Below, one piece after another: positions 1 through 9,206 of a stretch of 60,441 bases of DNA. Position 1 is the first letter of the stretch. Each line of letters begins with the position of its first letter. Source of the stretch: Nonomuraea turkmeniaca (GTDB lineage: Bacteria; Actinomycetota; Actinomycetes; Streptosporangiales; Streptosporangiaceae); NCBI RefSeq assembly GCF_005889735.1, contig NZ_VCKY01000033.1, forward strand, positions 1 to 60,441. The letters run 5' to 3'. Below the pieces are notes generated by a model. It was not told the DNA's origin and did no database searches. It was given only the letters and a program-made list of their open reading frames with translations. Position numbers and translations under genes: made by a program.

Positions 1-542
1 GCCACCACCGGGCGGGTGTCGTACAGGGCGGGCATGCCGGGGAACAGGGAGGCCACGTGCGCGTCCGGGCCCATGCCGAGCAGCATCACGTCGAAGCTCG
101 GCACCGGGCCGTGGTCCTCGGGACGGGCGGCGGCCCGGAGCTCGGCGGCGTAGGCGTCGGCCGATTCCTCGGCCGTCATGCCCGAGTCGGGGCCGCGCAT
201 CACGTGGATGCGCTCCGGGTCCACGTCCACGTGGTCGAGCAGGGCGTCGCGGGCACCGGTCTCGTTGCGCTCCTTGTCGCCGGAGGGCAGGAACCGCTCG
301 TCGCCCCACCAGACGTCCAGGCGCCGCCAGTCGACGGCGTCGCGGGCGGGCGTGGCGGCGATGGCCGCCAGCGTGGCGATGCCGACCGTGCCGCCGGTCA
401 GCACGATCGAGGCCGACCCCTTGGCCGACTGCACGTCGACCAGGCGGGTGATGATCCGTGCGGCCACCGCGTTGGCCAGGACGTCGGCGTTGCGGTGGAC
501 GACGATGGTGGGGACGCTCACAGACATCACTTTCTCAGCCAT
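1..542 (-). CDS. pgl: 6-phosphogluconolactonase (3' part beyond window)
   Basis: This enzyme hydrolyses 6-phosphogluconolactone to 6-phosphogluconate, the second step of the oxidative pentose phosphate pathway, in the cytoplasm. The visible ~180 residues show the Pgl/DevB pattern: a TGGTVG turn, then a WWGDERFLP segment and a GMGPDAH segment expected around the sugar-phosphate site. The ATG at 542 is chosen because GGAG lies 5 nt upstream; a second ATG at 527 (MSVSVP) is possible. It is the last gene of the minus-strand tkt-tal-pgi-zwf-opcA-pgl operon, 11 nt after opcA. The C-terminus lies outside the window, so the gene is partial only because of the window edge. Confidence 0.93.
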   Translation of the reverse strand, partial: MAEKVMSVSVPTIVVHRNADVLANAVAARIITRLVDVQSAKGSASIVLTGGTVGIATLAAIAATPARDAVDWRRLDVWWGDERFLPSGDKERNETGARDALLDHVDVDPERIHVMRGPDSGMTAEESADAYAAELRAAARPEDHGPVPSFDVMLLGMGPDAHVASLFPGMPALYDTRPVV

Positions 543-553
543 GGGAGCTCCGG

Positions 554-1468
554 TCACCCCTTGTACGTCCGGGCGAACCGCTTGACCGACGCCTCGTAGA
601 TCTCGTCGCTGTCGAGCCTGCGCAATTCCTCGGCCATCAGCTCCGAGGTGTGCCGCCTGGCCAGGGCCACGTTCCGGTTCGGCTGGCCGGGCCGCGACAG
701 CGTGGCCAGCCGGGCGTCGGTCCTGACCACGGCCAGCTCGCCCTCGCCCAGCTGCAGGCGTACGGCGGTGATCCCGGGACCGTCGGAGTCGCCGACCTTG
801 ATGGGCACGCCGAGCCGATCCGACAACCACGCGGCAAGCAGCGGCGCGCTCGGATTGCCCGTGGAGGCCTCCACGATGCCCTTGCGGACCTTGCCCACGG
901 GCTGGTCGAACGCGGCGGCCAGGAGGCTGCGCCATGGTGTCAGGCGGGCCCACGCCAGGTCGGTGTCGCCGCGGGCGTACCCCTTGGCCCTGATCACCAG
1001 CGACCTGATGCCGTCGTCGGACAAGCCCCTGGCGTCGGTGATGCGGCGCTGCGCCAGCGCGCCGATCGAGTCCTTGGACGGCACGTCCGGGGCCGCGCCC
1101 GGCCACCACACCACGACCGGTGTGTCGGGCAGCAGCAGGGGGCTGACCACCGAGTCGGCGTGCTGGGTCAGCTCGCCGTACAGGCGCAGCACGACCACCT
1201 CGCCCGGCGTGGACTCGCCGATGCGAAGCTCGGCGTCGAGCCTGATGTGCTCGTCGACCTCACGGTTGATCACCACGATGATGCGCGACGGGTGCTCGCG
1301 GGCCGCCTCGGAGGCCGCGCGGAGCGCGTCGTACTGGTGGCGCTCCTCGCAGACCACCACGAGCGTCAGCACCATGCCGATGGCCGGCGCGCCCATCTGG
1401 TGTCGCAGGTGCATGAGCTGCGCCGAGATCTTGCCTGCTGTCGTGTCCGACAGCATGAAGGTGGTCAT
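554..1468 (-). CDS. opcA: OpcA, glucose-6-phosphate dehydrogenase assembly protein
   Basis: OpcA is the protein that actinobacteria and cyanobacteria need for assembly or allosteric activation of glucose-6-phosphate dehydrogenase. The 304-residue product has the usual family length and N-terminal region (MVLTLVVVCEE near residues 32-42). No enzyme motif is visible, as expected for an assembly factor. Its ATG begins one base beyond the zwf stop codon (zwf ends at 1469), so the two are almost certainly translationally coupled, which fits equimolar production of enzyme and partner. The zwf-opcA-pgl order is the standard actinobacterial arrangement. Confidence 0.95.
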   Translation of the reverse strand: MTTFMLSDTTAGKISAQLMHLRHQMGAPAIGMVLTLVVVCEERHQYDALRAASEAAREHPSRIIVVINREVDEHIRLDAELRIGESTPGEVVVLRLYGELTQHADSVVSPLLLPDTPVVVWWPGAAPDVPSKDSIGALAQRRITDARGLSDDGIRSLVIRAKGYARGDTDLAWARLTPWRSLLAAAFDQPVGKVRKGIVEASTGNPSAPLLAAWLSDRLGVPIKVGDSDGPGITAVRLQLGEGELAVVRTDARLATLSRPGQPNRNVALARRHTSELMAEELRRLDSDEIYEASVKRFARTYKG

Positions 1469-3070
1469 CTAGAGTCTCCTCCACACACGCCCGTCGCGGG
1501 CCATCATCGCGTCCGCGGACGGCGGCCCCCACGAGCCCGATTCGTAGGGCTCGGGCTGGCCCTGGGTGGCCCAGAAGTCCTCGATCGGGTCGAGGATCTT
1601 CCACGACAGCTCCACCTCCCGCTGGTGCGGGAAGAGCGGCGGATCGCCGATCATGACGTCGAGCAGCAGCCGCTCGTACGCCTCCGGCGACGACTCCAGG
1701 AACGACTCGCCGTACGCGAAGTCCATGGAGACGTCGCGCACCTCCATCGCCGTCCCGGGCACCTTGGAGCCGAACCGCACCGTGATGCCCTCGTCCGGCT
1801 GGACGCGCACCACCAGCGCGTTCTGGCCCAGAATCTCCGTGTCGTCCTTGCTGAACGGCAGGTGCGGCGCCCGCTGGAACACCACCGCGACCTCCGTGAC
1901 CCGGCGGCCCAGGCGTTTGCCGGTACGCAGGTAGAACGGCACCCCCGCCCACCGCCGGTTGGCGATCTCCAGCTTGATGGCCGCGTACGTCTCGGTGGTC
2001 GACTCGTGTGAGATGCCGTCCTCCTGCAGGTAGCCGACGACCTTCTCGCCGCCCTGCCAGCCCGCCGAGTACTGGCCGCGCGCCGTGTTGAGCCCCAGGT
2101 TGGAGGGCAGGCGCACGGCTTTGAGCACCTTCTCCTTCTCCCGGCGCAGCGCCTGGGCCTCGAACGAGGTCGGGTCCTCCATGGCGACCAGCGCGAGGAG
2201 CTGGAGCAGGTGGTTCTGGATGACGTCGCGGGCCGCGCCGATGCCGTCGTAGTAGCCGGCCCGTCCGCCGATGCCGATGTCCTCGGCCATCGTGATCTGC
2301 ACGTGGTCGACGAAGCTGCGGTTCCAGATGGGCTCGTAGAGGTTGTTGGCGAACCGCAGCGCCATGATGTTCTGGACGGTCTCCTTGCCCAGGTAGTGGT
2401 CGATCCGGAAGATCGAGCTCTCCGGGAAGGCCGAGGTGGTGATCTCGTTCAGCTCGTGCGCCGACTGCAGGTTGTGCCCGAACGGCTTCTCGATCACGAC
2501 CCGCCGCCACGACCCGTCGGGCGCGTCGGCGAGCCCGGTCCGCTTGAGCTGCTCCACCACCAAGGGGAAGAACTTCGGCGGCACCGACAGGTAGAACGCG
2601 TAGTTTCCGCCCGTGCCGCGCGTCTGGTCGATCTCAGCCAACGCCATGGCCAGCGCGTCGAACGCGCCGTCGTCGGAGAACTCGCCGGGGACGAAATGGA
2701 TGCCCTCGAGCAGCTGCTTCCAGACCTCCTCACGGAACGGCGTCCTGGCGTGCGCCTTGACCGCGTCGTGCGTCAGCTGGGCGAAATCCTGGTCCTTCCA
2801 ATCCCGGCGGGCGAAGCCGACCAGCGAGAACCCCGGCGGCAGCAGCCCGCGGTTGCCCAGGTCGTAGATCGCCGGCAGCAGCTTGCGCTTGGCCAGGTCA
2901 CCGGTCACGCCGAACAACACCATCACGCAGGGTCCCGCCACCCGGGGAAGGCGCTTGTCACGCGGATCCCGTAGCGGGTTCGCGGCGACCACTTCCTCCG
3001 TGGTGGAGATGCCTGCGATGGCCGCCGCCGCGGTGACGGCCTCCTCCACGGGTGCTCCAGGGTCTGTCAT
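1469..3070 (-). CDS. zwf: glucose-6-phosphate 1-dehydrogenase
   Basis: It oxidises glucose 6-phosphate to 6-phosphogluconolactone with NADP+, the entry step of the oxidative pentose phosphate pathway. The 533-residue protein carries the nucleotide-binding GVTGDLAKRK (residues 54-63), EKPFG (194-198) and the active-site signature RIDHYLGKE (222-230), whose Asp-His dyad is the catalytic base. The ATG at 3070 is preceded by a strong AGGAGG. The first ~45 residues form an Ala-rich extension before the Rossmann fold, common in actinobacterial homologues. It starts one nucleotide after the pgi stop and abuts opcA. Confidence 0.97.
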   Translation of the reverse strand: MTDPGAPVEEAVTAAAAIAGISTTEEVVAANPLRDPRDKRLPRVAGPCVMVLFGVTGDLAKRKLLPAIYDLGNRGLLPPGFSLVGFARRDWKDQDFAQLTHDAVKAHARTPFREEVWKQLLEGIHFVPGEFSDDGAFDALAMALAEIDQTRGTGGNYAFYLSVPPKFFPLVVEQLKRTGLADAPDGSWRRVVIEKPFGHNLQSAHELNEITTSAFPESSIFRIDHYLGKETVQNIMALRFANNLYEPIWNRSFVDHVQITMAEDIGIGGRAGYYDGIGAARDVIQNHLLQLLALVAMEDPTSFEAQALRREKEKVLKAVRLPSNLGLNTARGQYSAGWQGGEKVVGYLQEDGISHESTTETYAAIKLEIANRRWAGVPFYLRTGKRLGRRVTEVAVVFQRAPHLPFSKDDTEILGQNALVVRVQPDEGITVRFGSKVPGTAMEVRDVSMDFAYGESFLESSPEAYERLLLDVMIGDPPLFPHQREVELSWKILDPIEDFWATQGQPEPYESGSWGPPSADAMMARDGRVWRRL

Positions 3071-3071
3071 C

Positions 3072-4679
3072 TCAAACCTCCTGTGCGGCTGCGAGCAGGT
3101 GCGCGACTCCTGCCGCGCGGTCGGTCAAATGCAGGCGTACGGCGGGCCGTCCGCGCGTTTCCAGCGCCTCCAGGTCGCCGAGCGCCTGGGCGAGCTGGAG
3201 GCGGCCCAGCGTGTAAGGCCTGCCCGGGACCGCGACGTCCTCCGTCACCGCCCCGGTGATCTGCAGGAACACCCCGTTCTGGGGTCCGCCCTTGTGGTAC
3301 TGCCCGGTCGCGTGCCACGACCGCGGCCCCCACCCGAACGTCACCGGCCTGTCGGTACGCAGGGCCAGCAACGCCCGCAGTGTGGCCGGGTCGGCCATCA
3401 TCCAGGCGTCGGTCATCTGCTCGAAGTCGGCGCCGTCGGGCACCGGCGCGTCGAACGCCGCCAGCCGGTCCAGGTAGGCAGTCACCGCCAGGTGGCCGTC
3501 GGCCGGTATCGCGTGCAGCAGCTCGATGAACACCCCCGGCAGGTCCTTGGCCGTCACCGAGCCGTACACCTCGACCGGGCCGTCCACCAGCGCGGGCGCG
3601 CCGGCCGGCAGCTCGGGCAGGGCCAGCAGCGCGGCCGCGTTGTCCGCGGGCTCGGCCACGTCGGGCCGGTCGGCCGGGTCGACCTCCAGGAGCAGCGCGG
3701 CGACGGCGGCCGCGTACTCCCAGACCAGGAACTGCGCGCCCAGCGGGCCGTCCACGCGCACGTCGCCGATGTCGGACTCGATGGCGACGACCAGCTCGTC
3801 GTGGGCCCGGTGGGGATCGGCGCCGACGATGGGCAGGATGCCCCTGCCGCGTTTGCCGGTGGACTCGGCGACAAGCGCCTCGATCCAGTCGGGCAGCCCG
3901 GCGATGGCGGAGAGCTGGTCCTCCAGCAGCAGCTTGTCGCGGCCGCCCAGGGCCGCGCCGCCGAGCACCGCCCCCAGGGCGAGCCCGGGGTTGCCGCTGT
4001 CCCGCGACAACAGCGGCAGCACCTCCTCGGCGTCGTCGAGCAACCGCGCCACGTCCGCCCCCGCCAGCGCACTGGGCGCGAGCGCAGCAGCCGACAGCGC
4101 GCGGCCGCTCGACGGCAGCAGATGGTAGCCGCGTTCCAGAGCCCGCCGCTCCAGCGGCGAGTCAGGGTCGGCGACGGCCACGATGCGCTGCGCGGCCTCG
4201 ATGCCCGCCCGCGCGAACAGCTCCTCGTAGATCCGCAGACAGCAGTCGGTCTCCACCGCGGAGCCCGCCACCACCACGACCGTGGACTCCAGCGGCTCGG
4301 CCAGTGCCCGCCGCACCTGCCCGGGATCGGAGGTGTCGAGCACGGTGAGCGGCACGTCGGCGCTGTCGCAGATCGCCTCGGCCGCCAGAGCCGCGCCGCC
4401 GGTCGCGGCCAGCACCACGTTCGTCAGGCCCGCGGCACGGGCCCGCTCCGCGAGCTCGCCCAGCTCGGGCAGCAGCTCGCGAGAGGCGCGGAACGGCGGC
4501 ACCCCGCCCGTCCCCGCCTCGGCGTCTCGTCCTGTTAGCTCGGGAGCTCCGCTCCCTTCGCGACCCCACACCGTGGGGTCGCCGGCGGCGAGCCGCGCGG
4601 GCACGCCGTCGGCGGCGAGGCGCCCCGCGACGGAGGAGGCGGCCGAGGCCGCCCTCTCGTCGCGGTAGAGCACCTCCAT
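3072..4679 (-). CDS. pgi: glucose-6-phosphate isomerase, type usually found in Tal-Pgi fusions
   Basis: It interconverts glucose 6-phosphate and fructose 6-phosphate, which lets the cluster recycle sugar phosphates through the pentose phosphate pathway. The ~535-residue protein has SIS-like segments and the motif FGWGPRSWHATGQYHKGG near residue 430, similar to the C-terminal half of bifunctional transaldolase/phosphoglucose isomerase proteins rather than classical E. coli-type Pgi. The start overlaps the tal stop: the ATG at 4679 shares one base with it (TGATG), and a GTG at 4682 is an alternative. Residues ~41-65 form a low-similarity Gly/Pro-rich insert encoded by two tandem palindromes. 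Confidence 0.9.
   Translation of the reverse strand: MEVLYRDERAASAASSVAGRLAADGVPARLAAGDPTVWGREGSGAPELTGRDAEAGTGGVPPFRASRELLPELGELAERARAAGLTNVVLAATGGAALAAEAICDSADVPLTVLDTSDPGQVRRALAEPLESTVVVVAGSAVETDCCLRIYEELFARAGIEAAQRIVAVADPDSPLERRALERGYHLLPSSGRALSAAALAPSALAGADVARLLDDAEEVLPLLSRDSGNPGLALGAVLGGAALGGRDKLLLEDQLSAIAGLPDWIEALVAESTGKRGRGILPIVGADPHRAHDELVVAIESDIGDVRVDGPLGAQFLVWEYAAAVAALLLEVDPADRPDVAEPADNAAALLALPELPAGAPALVDGPVEVYGSVTAKDLPGVFIELLHAIPADGHLAVTAYLDRLAAFDAPVPDGADFEQMTDAWMMADPATLRALLALRTDRPVTFGWGPRSWHATGQYHKGGPQNGVFLQITGAVTEDVAVPGRPYTLGRLQLAQALGDLEALETRGRPAVRLHLTDRAAGVAHLLAAAQEV
4542..4582. repeat. tandem palindromes inside pgi
   Basis: Two perfect inverted repeats lie side by side in the pgi coding sequence. 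GGGAGC (4542-4547) pairs with GCTCCC (4551-4556) around a 3-nt loop. GCGACCCCAC (4560-4569) pairs with GTGGGGTCGC (4573-4582) around ACC. They encode the divergent Gly-rich insert near the isomerase N-terminus. This could be an in-frame palindromic repeat insertion; function unknown. Confidence 0.5.
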
Positions 4680-5770
4680 CACGGAACCAGGTTCTTGCTG
4701 ACGCTCTCGAGCAGCTCGTTCCAGGACGCCTCGAACTTCTGCACGCCCTCTTCCTCGAGCACCTTCACCACGTCGTCGTAGTCGACGCCGGCCTCCTTGA
4801 GCGCGGCCATGGTGTTCCAGGCGTCCTCGTAGAACGGCCGGACGGTGTCACCGGTGATGTTGGCGTGGTCGGCGGTCGAGTCGAGCGTCTTCTCCGGCAT
4901 CGTGTTGACGGTGCCGGGGGCGACGAGCTGGTCGACGTAGAGCGTGTCGGGGTACTCCGGGTTCTTCACACCGGTCGAGGCCCACAGCGGGCGCTGCGGC
5001 CGGGCGCCGGCGGCCCGCAGTCGCTGCCACCGCTCCGTGTTCATGACGTCTTCGTACGCCGCGTACGCCAGCCGCGCGTTGGCCACGCCCGCCTGGCCCT
5101 TCAGCTCTGGCTTGCCCACCTTGTCCAGCCGCTTGTCGATCTCGCTGTCGACCCGGCTGACGAAGAACGAGGCCACCGACTCGATCGTGGCCAGGTTGAG
5201 CCCCTTGGCCTGCGCGGCCTCCAGGCCGGCGAGCCAGGCGTCCATGACCGCGCGGTAACGCTCCAGCGAGAAGATCAGCGTGACGTTGACGCTGATGCCT
5301 TCGGAGATGGCCTGCGTGATCGCCGGCAGGCCTTCCAGGGTCGCCGGGATCTTGATGAACAGGTTGGGCCGGTCCACCATCCACCACAGCGCCCGGGCCT
5401 CGGCCACGGTCTTCTCGCTCTCGTGGGCCAGGCGCGGGTCCACCTCCAGCGACACGCGGCCGTCCACGCCGCCGGTGGCGTCGTAGACCGGGCGCAGCAC
5501 GTCGCAGGCCCAGCGGATGTCGTAGGCCGTGATCGCGCGTACGGCCTCCTCCACGCTGACGCCGCGGATGGCCAGGTCGTGCAGCTGCTGGTCGTAGGCA
5601 TCGCCCTTGCTGAGCGCGCCGGCGAAGATCGTCGGGTTGGAGGTGACCCCCACGACGTTCTTCTCCCTGATCAGCTGCTCCAGGTTGCCGCTGCGCAGCC
5701 GCTCACGGCTGATGTCGTCGAGCCAGATGGCCACGCCCTGGCCGGACAGCTTGTTGAGGATCTCGCTCAT
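4679..5770 (-). CDS. tal: transaldolase
   Basis: It transfers a dihydroxyacetone unit between sedoheptulose 7-phosphate and glyceraldehyde 3-phosphate via a Schiff-base lysine. The 363-residue product ([12 protein letters not shown] start) is the long actinobacterial transaldolase form. [12 protein letters not shown] and [14 protein letters not shown] are the family's substrate-phosphate and lysine strands, and [12 protein letters not shown] follows. I start at 5770 rather than at an upstream in-frame ATG at 5830, because the extra residues are encoded by the end of tkt. It lies 7 nt after tkt and overlaps pgi by one base, so tal-pgi looks like an unfused version of the bifunctional Tal-Pgi protein. 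Confidence 0.95.
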   Translation of the reverse strand: MSEILNKLSGQGVAIWLDDISRERLRSGNLEQLIREKNVVGVTSNPTIFAGALSKGDAYDQQLHDLAIRGVSVEEAVRAITAYDIRWACDVLRPVYDATGGVDGRVSLEVDPRLAHESEKTVAEARALWWMVDRPNLFIKIPATLEGLPAITQAISEGISVNVTLIFSLERYRAVMDAWLAGLEAAQAKGLNLATIESVASFFVSRVDSEIDKRLDKVGKPELKGQAGVANARLAYAAYEDVMNTERWQRLRAAGARPQRPLWASTGVKNPEYPDTLYVDQLVAPGTVNTMPEKTLDSTADHANITGDTVRPFYEDAWNTMAALKEAGVDYDDVVKVLEEEGVQKFEASWNELLESVSKNLVP

Positions 5771-5777
5771 CTTTACT

Positions 5778-7886
5778 TCAGTTTCCCGTCGTCTCGCCTT
5801 TTTCCTGGCCAAGCTTGGCCAGGCTCGCATGTGCCGCCGCCGCCACCCGCTCGGCCGTCAGCCCGAACTGCTCGTACACAGTCTTGTACGGCGCCGACGC
5901 ACCGAAGTGTTCGAGGCCGACCACTTCGCCGCATTCGCCGACGAACTGGTGCCAGCCGAGCGCGATGCCCGCCTCGACCGCGACCCGAGCCCTGATCGAC
6001 GACGGCAGAACGGTCTGCCTGTATGCGGAATCCTGCCCGTTGAACCACTCCACACACGGCATGGAGACGACTCGCGTGGGGATGCCCTGCGCCTCGAGCA
6101 GCTCGCGGCCCGCCACGGCGATCTCCACCTCGCTGCCGGTGGCGATGACGATGACCTTGGGCTGGCCGTCGGACGCCTCGCGCAGCACATAGCCGCCGCG
6201 GGTCACGCCGTCGGCGCTGGTGCCCTCGTACACCGGCAGGTTCTGCCGGGTGAGCGCCAGCGCGGCGGGCCGGTCCTTGTGTTCGAGCACGGCCTTCCAC
6301 GCGTACGAGGTCTCGTTGGCGTCGGCCGGGCGCACCACGTCGAGGCCGGGGATCGCGCGCAGCGCCCACAGGTGCTCGATCGGCTGGTGGGTGGGGCCGT
6401 CCTCGCCCAGGCCGATGGAGTCGTGCGTCCACACGTACGTGACCGGCAGCTTCATCAGCGCGGCCAGGCGCACCGCCGGGCGCATGTAGTCGGAGAAGAC
6501 CAGGAACGTGCCGCCGTACGGGCGGGTGCCGCCGTGCAGGGCGATGCCGTTGAGGATGGCTCCCATGGCGTGCTCGCGGATGCCGAAGTGCAGCGTGCGG
6601 CCGTAGCGGTTACCGGGGAACTCCTTGGTCTGGTATTCCTCCGGGATGAAGGACGGCTCGCCCTTCATGGTGGTGTTGTTGGACTCGGCCAGGTCGGCCG
6701 AGCCGCCCCACAGCTCGGGCAGCACCGGCGCGAGCGCGCTCAGCACCTCGCCCGACGCCTTGCGGGTCGCCATCGACGCGCCGACTTCGAACGACGGCAG
6801 CGCGCGGTACCAGCCGTTCGGCAGCTCGCGGTGGGAGATGCGGTCGAGCTCCTCGGCGCGCTCGGGGTTGGCCAGGCGCCATTCGGCGTAGCCCTTCTCC
6901 CACTCGGCGTGCGCGGTGCGGCCGCGCTGGGCCAGCTCGCGGGCGTGCGCGAGCACGCCGGCCGGCACGTCGAAGGTCTTGGCCGGGTCCATGCCGAGGA
7001 CTTCCTTGGTGGCCGCGACCTCCGCCTCGCCCAGGGCCGAACCGTGGATCTTGCCGGTGTTGCGCTTGTTGGGGGCCGGCCAGCCGATGATCGTACGCAG
7101 CCGGATGAACGACGGCCGGTCGGTCTCGGCCTTGGCCGCCTCCAGCGCGTCGTAGAGGGCCTGCACGTCCTCGTGGTAGTCGTCGCCGGCGGTCCAGTCG
7201 ACGCTCTCGGTGTGCCAGCCGTAGGCCTCGTAGCGCTTGACCACGTCCTCGGACTTGGCGATCAGCGTGTCGTCCTCGATGGAGATGTGGTTGTCGTCCC
7301 ACAGGACGATGAGGTTGCCGAGCTTCTGGTGGCCGGCGAGGGAGCTGGCCTCGTGGCTGATGCCCTCCTCGATGTCGCCGTCGCTGACGAAGCACCAGAT
7401 GTGGTGGTCGAACGGCGAGGCGCCGAGCTCGGCGTCGGGATCGAACAGGCCGCGCTCGCGGCGGGCGGCCATCGCCATGCCGACCGCGTTGCCCAGACCC
7501 TGGCCGAGCGGGCCCGTCGTGGTCTCCACGCCGGCCGTGTGACCGTGCTCGGGGTGGCCGGGGGTGAGGCTGTCCCACTGACGCAGCCGCCTGAGGTCGT
7601 CGAGGGTCAGGCCGTAGCCGGAAAGGTAGAGCTGGATGTAGAGCGTCAGGCTGGTGTGGCCGCACGACAACACGAAACGGTCCCGTCCGATCCAGTTGGG
7701 ATCGGTGGGGTCGTGGCGCATCACACGCTGGAACAGCAGGTATGCGGCGGGGGCCAGACTCATGGCGGTGCCGGGGTGACCCGAGCCCGCCTTCTCCACT
7801 GCGTCCATCGCCAGTGCTCGAATGACGTCGACCGCCTGCTTGTCGAGGTCGGTCCAGTCAAGGGCTGGCACGAGTTCGGTGCTCAA
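5778..7886 (-). CDS. tkt: transketolase
   Basis: This thiamine-diphosphate enzyme transfers two-carbon ketol units in the non-oxidative pentose phosphate pathway. The 702-residue length is typical. Visible marks are [12 protein letters not shown] near residue 35, [14 protein letters not shown] near 117, the ThDP/Mg motif region GDGDIEEG...WDDN, and [19 protein letters not shown] in the pyrimidine domain. The start is a TTG at 7886 with GGAG 9 nt upstream; no ATG or GTG fits the conserved N-terminus ([14 protein letters not shown]). It is the first gene of the minus-strand operon and diverges from ctaB. Confidence 0.95.
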   Translation of the reverse strand: MSTELVPALDWTDLDKQAVDVIRALAMDAVEKAGSGHPGTAMSLAPAAYLLFQRVMRHDPTDPNWIGRDRFVLSCGHTSLTLYIQLYLSGYGLTLDDLRRLRQWDSLTPGHPEHGHTAGVETTTGPLGQGLGNAVGMAMAARRERGLFDPDAELGASPFDHHIWCFVSDGDIEEGISHEASSLAGHQKLGNLIVLWDDNHISIEDDTLIAKSEDVVKRYEAYGWHTESVDWTAGDDYHEDVQALYDALEAAKAETDRPSFIRLRTIIGWPAPNKRNTGKIHGSALGEAEVAATKEVLGMDPAKTFDVPAGVLAHARELAQRGRTAHAEWEKGYAEWRLANPERAEELDRISHRELPNGWYRALPSFEVGASMATRKASGEVLSALAPVLPELWGGSADLAESNNTTMKGEPSFIPEEYQTKEFPGNRYGRTLHFGIREHAMGAILNGIALHGGTRPYGGTFLVFSDYMRPAVRLAALMKLPVTYVWTHDSIGLGEDGPTHQPIEHLWALRAIPGLDVVRPADANETSYAWKAVLEHKDRPAALALTRQNLPVYEGTSADGVTRGGYVLREASDGQPKVIVIATGSEVEIAVAGRELLEAQGIPTRVVSMPCVEWFNGQDSAYRQTVLPSSIRARVAVEAGIALGWHQFVGECGEVVGLEHFGASAPYKTVYEQFGLTAERVAAAAHASLAKLGQEKGETTGN

Positions 7887-7948
7887 GTGCTCGATCTCCG
7901 GAATCTAGTTGTCATTGGTCATGCCGGTTGGCTATCCCGCCCACAGGG

Positions 7949-7976
7949 ACCCTAACCGAGTGGAGCCTGCGATCAA
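7949..7976 (-). promoter_or_regulatory. candidate promoter for the tkt-tal-pgi-zwf-opcA-pgl operon
   Basis: Reading the minus strand, TTGATC (7971-7976) and TAGGGT (7949-7954) are separated by 16 nt, which is compatible with a housekeeping sigma promoter ~56 nt before the tkt start. In the rest of the 289-nt divergent tkt-ctaB interval I see a TACAGT (8080-8085) on the plus strand as a weak -10 candidate for ctaB, and nothing else convincing. Confidence 0.3.
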
Positions 7977-8175
7977 TTCCCTTCTTATAGCTCGGGAACT
8001 CCGTGTCCATCGCAATCCACCCGCGCGTGTCCATGTGTGGCGCAAGCCCCCCATTGGCCGGACCGGCTCACCCTGCGACTACAGTTTGTTTGTTCGCAGA
8101 GGCGTCACCGGCGCCCACCCATGGATCCGCTCTTATCAGAGGTTACGCGTTGACCCCGCACAGGCTGGAAGCGCC

Positions 8176-9120
8176 TTGACGGTGCTGACCAACAGGCAGG
8201 CGACGGGCCCATCACCGCAGGTGGAGGCGCCGCGCTCGATCAGCATGATCGTGAAGGCCTACATCGCGCTCACCAAGCCGCGGATCATCGAGCTGCTGCT
8301 GATCACCACGCTGCCGGTGATGTTCCTCGCGGCCGGCGGTCTCCCGCCGCTGTGGACGTCCATCTCGGTCATGGTGTTCGGCACCCTGTCGGCGGGCAGC
8401 GCCAACGCGCTCAACTGCTACGTCGACCGCGACATCGACCAGAAGATGCGCCGCACCCGCCGCCGGCCGCTGGCCAGGCATCAGGTGTCGCCGAGGGGCG
8501 CGCTCATCTTCGGGATCGTGCTCGGCGTGTTGTCCACGATCGGGCTGTGGGTCACCACCAACTGGCTGGCGGCCCTGCTGTCCACCGCGGCGATCCTGTT
8601 CTACGTGCTCGTCTACTCGATGATCCTCAAGCGGCGCACGGCCCAGAACATCGTGTGGGGCGGCATCGCCGGCTGCATGCCGGTCATGATCGGCTGGGCG
8701 GGCATCACCGAGCGGCTCGACTGGGCGCCGCTGGTGCTGTTCGGCGTGGTGTTCTTCTGGACGCCGCCGCACACCTGGACGCTGGCCATGCGCTACAAGG
8801 AGGACTACGCGGCGGCCAAGGTGCCGATGTTGCCGGTCGTGGCCACCGAGCGGCGGGTCGTCCTGGAGTCCATCGCCTACACGTGGGCGACCGTGCTGTG
8901 CTCGCTGGCGTTGTGGCCGGTGGCGGGCACCACGCTCTTCTACCCGATCGTGGCGGCCGTGCTGGGCGTGATGTGCCTGTGGGAGGTGCACCGCCTGCTG
9001 GCCCGGCTCAACGCCGGCAAGACGGGTGTGGACCTGCGGCCGATGCGCTTCTTCCACTGGTCCAACGCCTACCTGGCGCTGCTCTTCCTCGCCGTCGCCA
9101 TTGATCCGCTGCTGGCCTGA
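8176..9120 (+). CDS. ctaB: protoheme IX farnesyltransferase (heme O synthase)
   Basis: This integral membrane UbiA-family prenyltransferase adds a farnesyl group to heme B to give heme O for cytochrome oxidase. The ~314-residue protein starts its conserved region at [20 protein letters not shown], has the first Asp-rich motif [20 protein letters not shown], a second [16 protein letters not shown] loop and about eight to nine hydrophobic segments. The start is uncertain: TTG 8176 (GGAAG 4 nt upstream) or GTG 8182. The open frame runs further upstream but without conserved residues. It diverges from tkt, as in Streptomyces, and works with ctaA at 11146-12126. Confidence 0.94.
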   Translation: MTVLTNRQATGPSPQVEAPRSISMIVKAYIALTKPRIIELLLITTLPVMFLAAGGLPPLWTSISVMVFGTLSAGSANALNCYVDRDIDQKMRRTRRRPLARHQVSPRGALIFGIVLGVLSTIGLWVTTNWLAALLSTAAILFYVLVYSMILKRRTAQNIVWGGIAGCMPVMIGWAGITERLDWAPLVLFGVVFFWTPPHTWTLAMRYKEDYAAAKVPMLPVVATERRVVLESIAYTWATVLCSLALWPVAGTTLFYPIVAAVLGVMCLWEVHRLLARLNAGKTGVDLRPMRFFHWSNAYLALLFLAVAIDPLLA

Positions 9121-9194
9121 CGGCCGCCGCGGCGGGTCCTTTCCGGACGGTGAGGACTGGCTACGCCGGCACGGCCACCGGCCTCCTGATCCGT

Positions 9195-9200
9195 TAAAGT
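9195..9200 (+). promoter_or_regulatory. candidate leaderless -10 element for prsW
   Basis: TAAAGT fits TANNNT and ends exactly 6 nt before the ATG at 9207. Transcription would then start at the A of the start codon. No Shine-Dalgarno is visible, which agrees with a leaderless mRNA. Confidence 0.45.
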
Positions 9201-9206
9201 CACCCT

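Noticed and set aside
458..2011. Long plus-strand open frame opposite opcA and zwf
   Set aside because: It is antisense to two well-supported genes and encodes only Arg/Gly/His-rich sequence without family motifs, typical of GC-rich shadow frames.
2883..4538. 551-residue open frame opposite pgi
   Set aside because: It is the shadow of pgi; composition is low-complexity and no domain is recognisable.
7909..8175. N-terminal extension of ctaB
   Set aside because: The extra ~89 residues lack similarity to heme O synthases and would cover the divergent promoter region.
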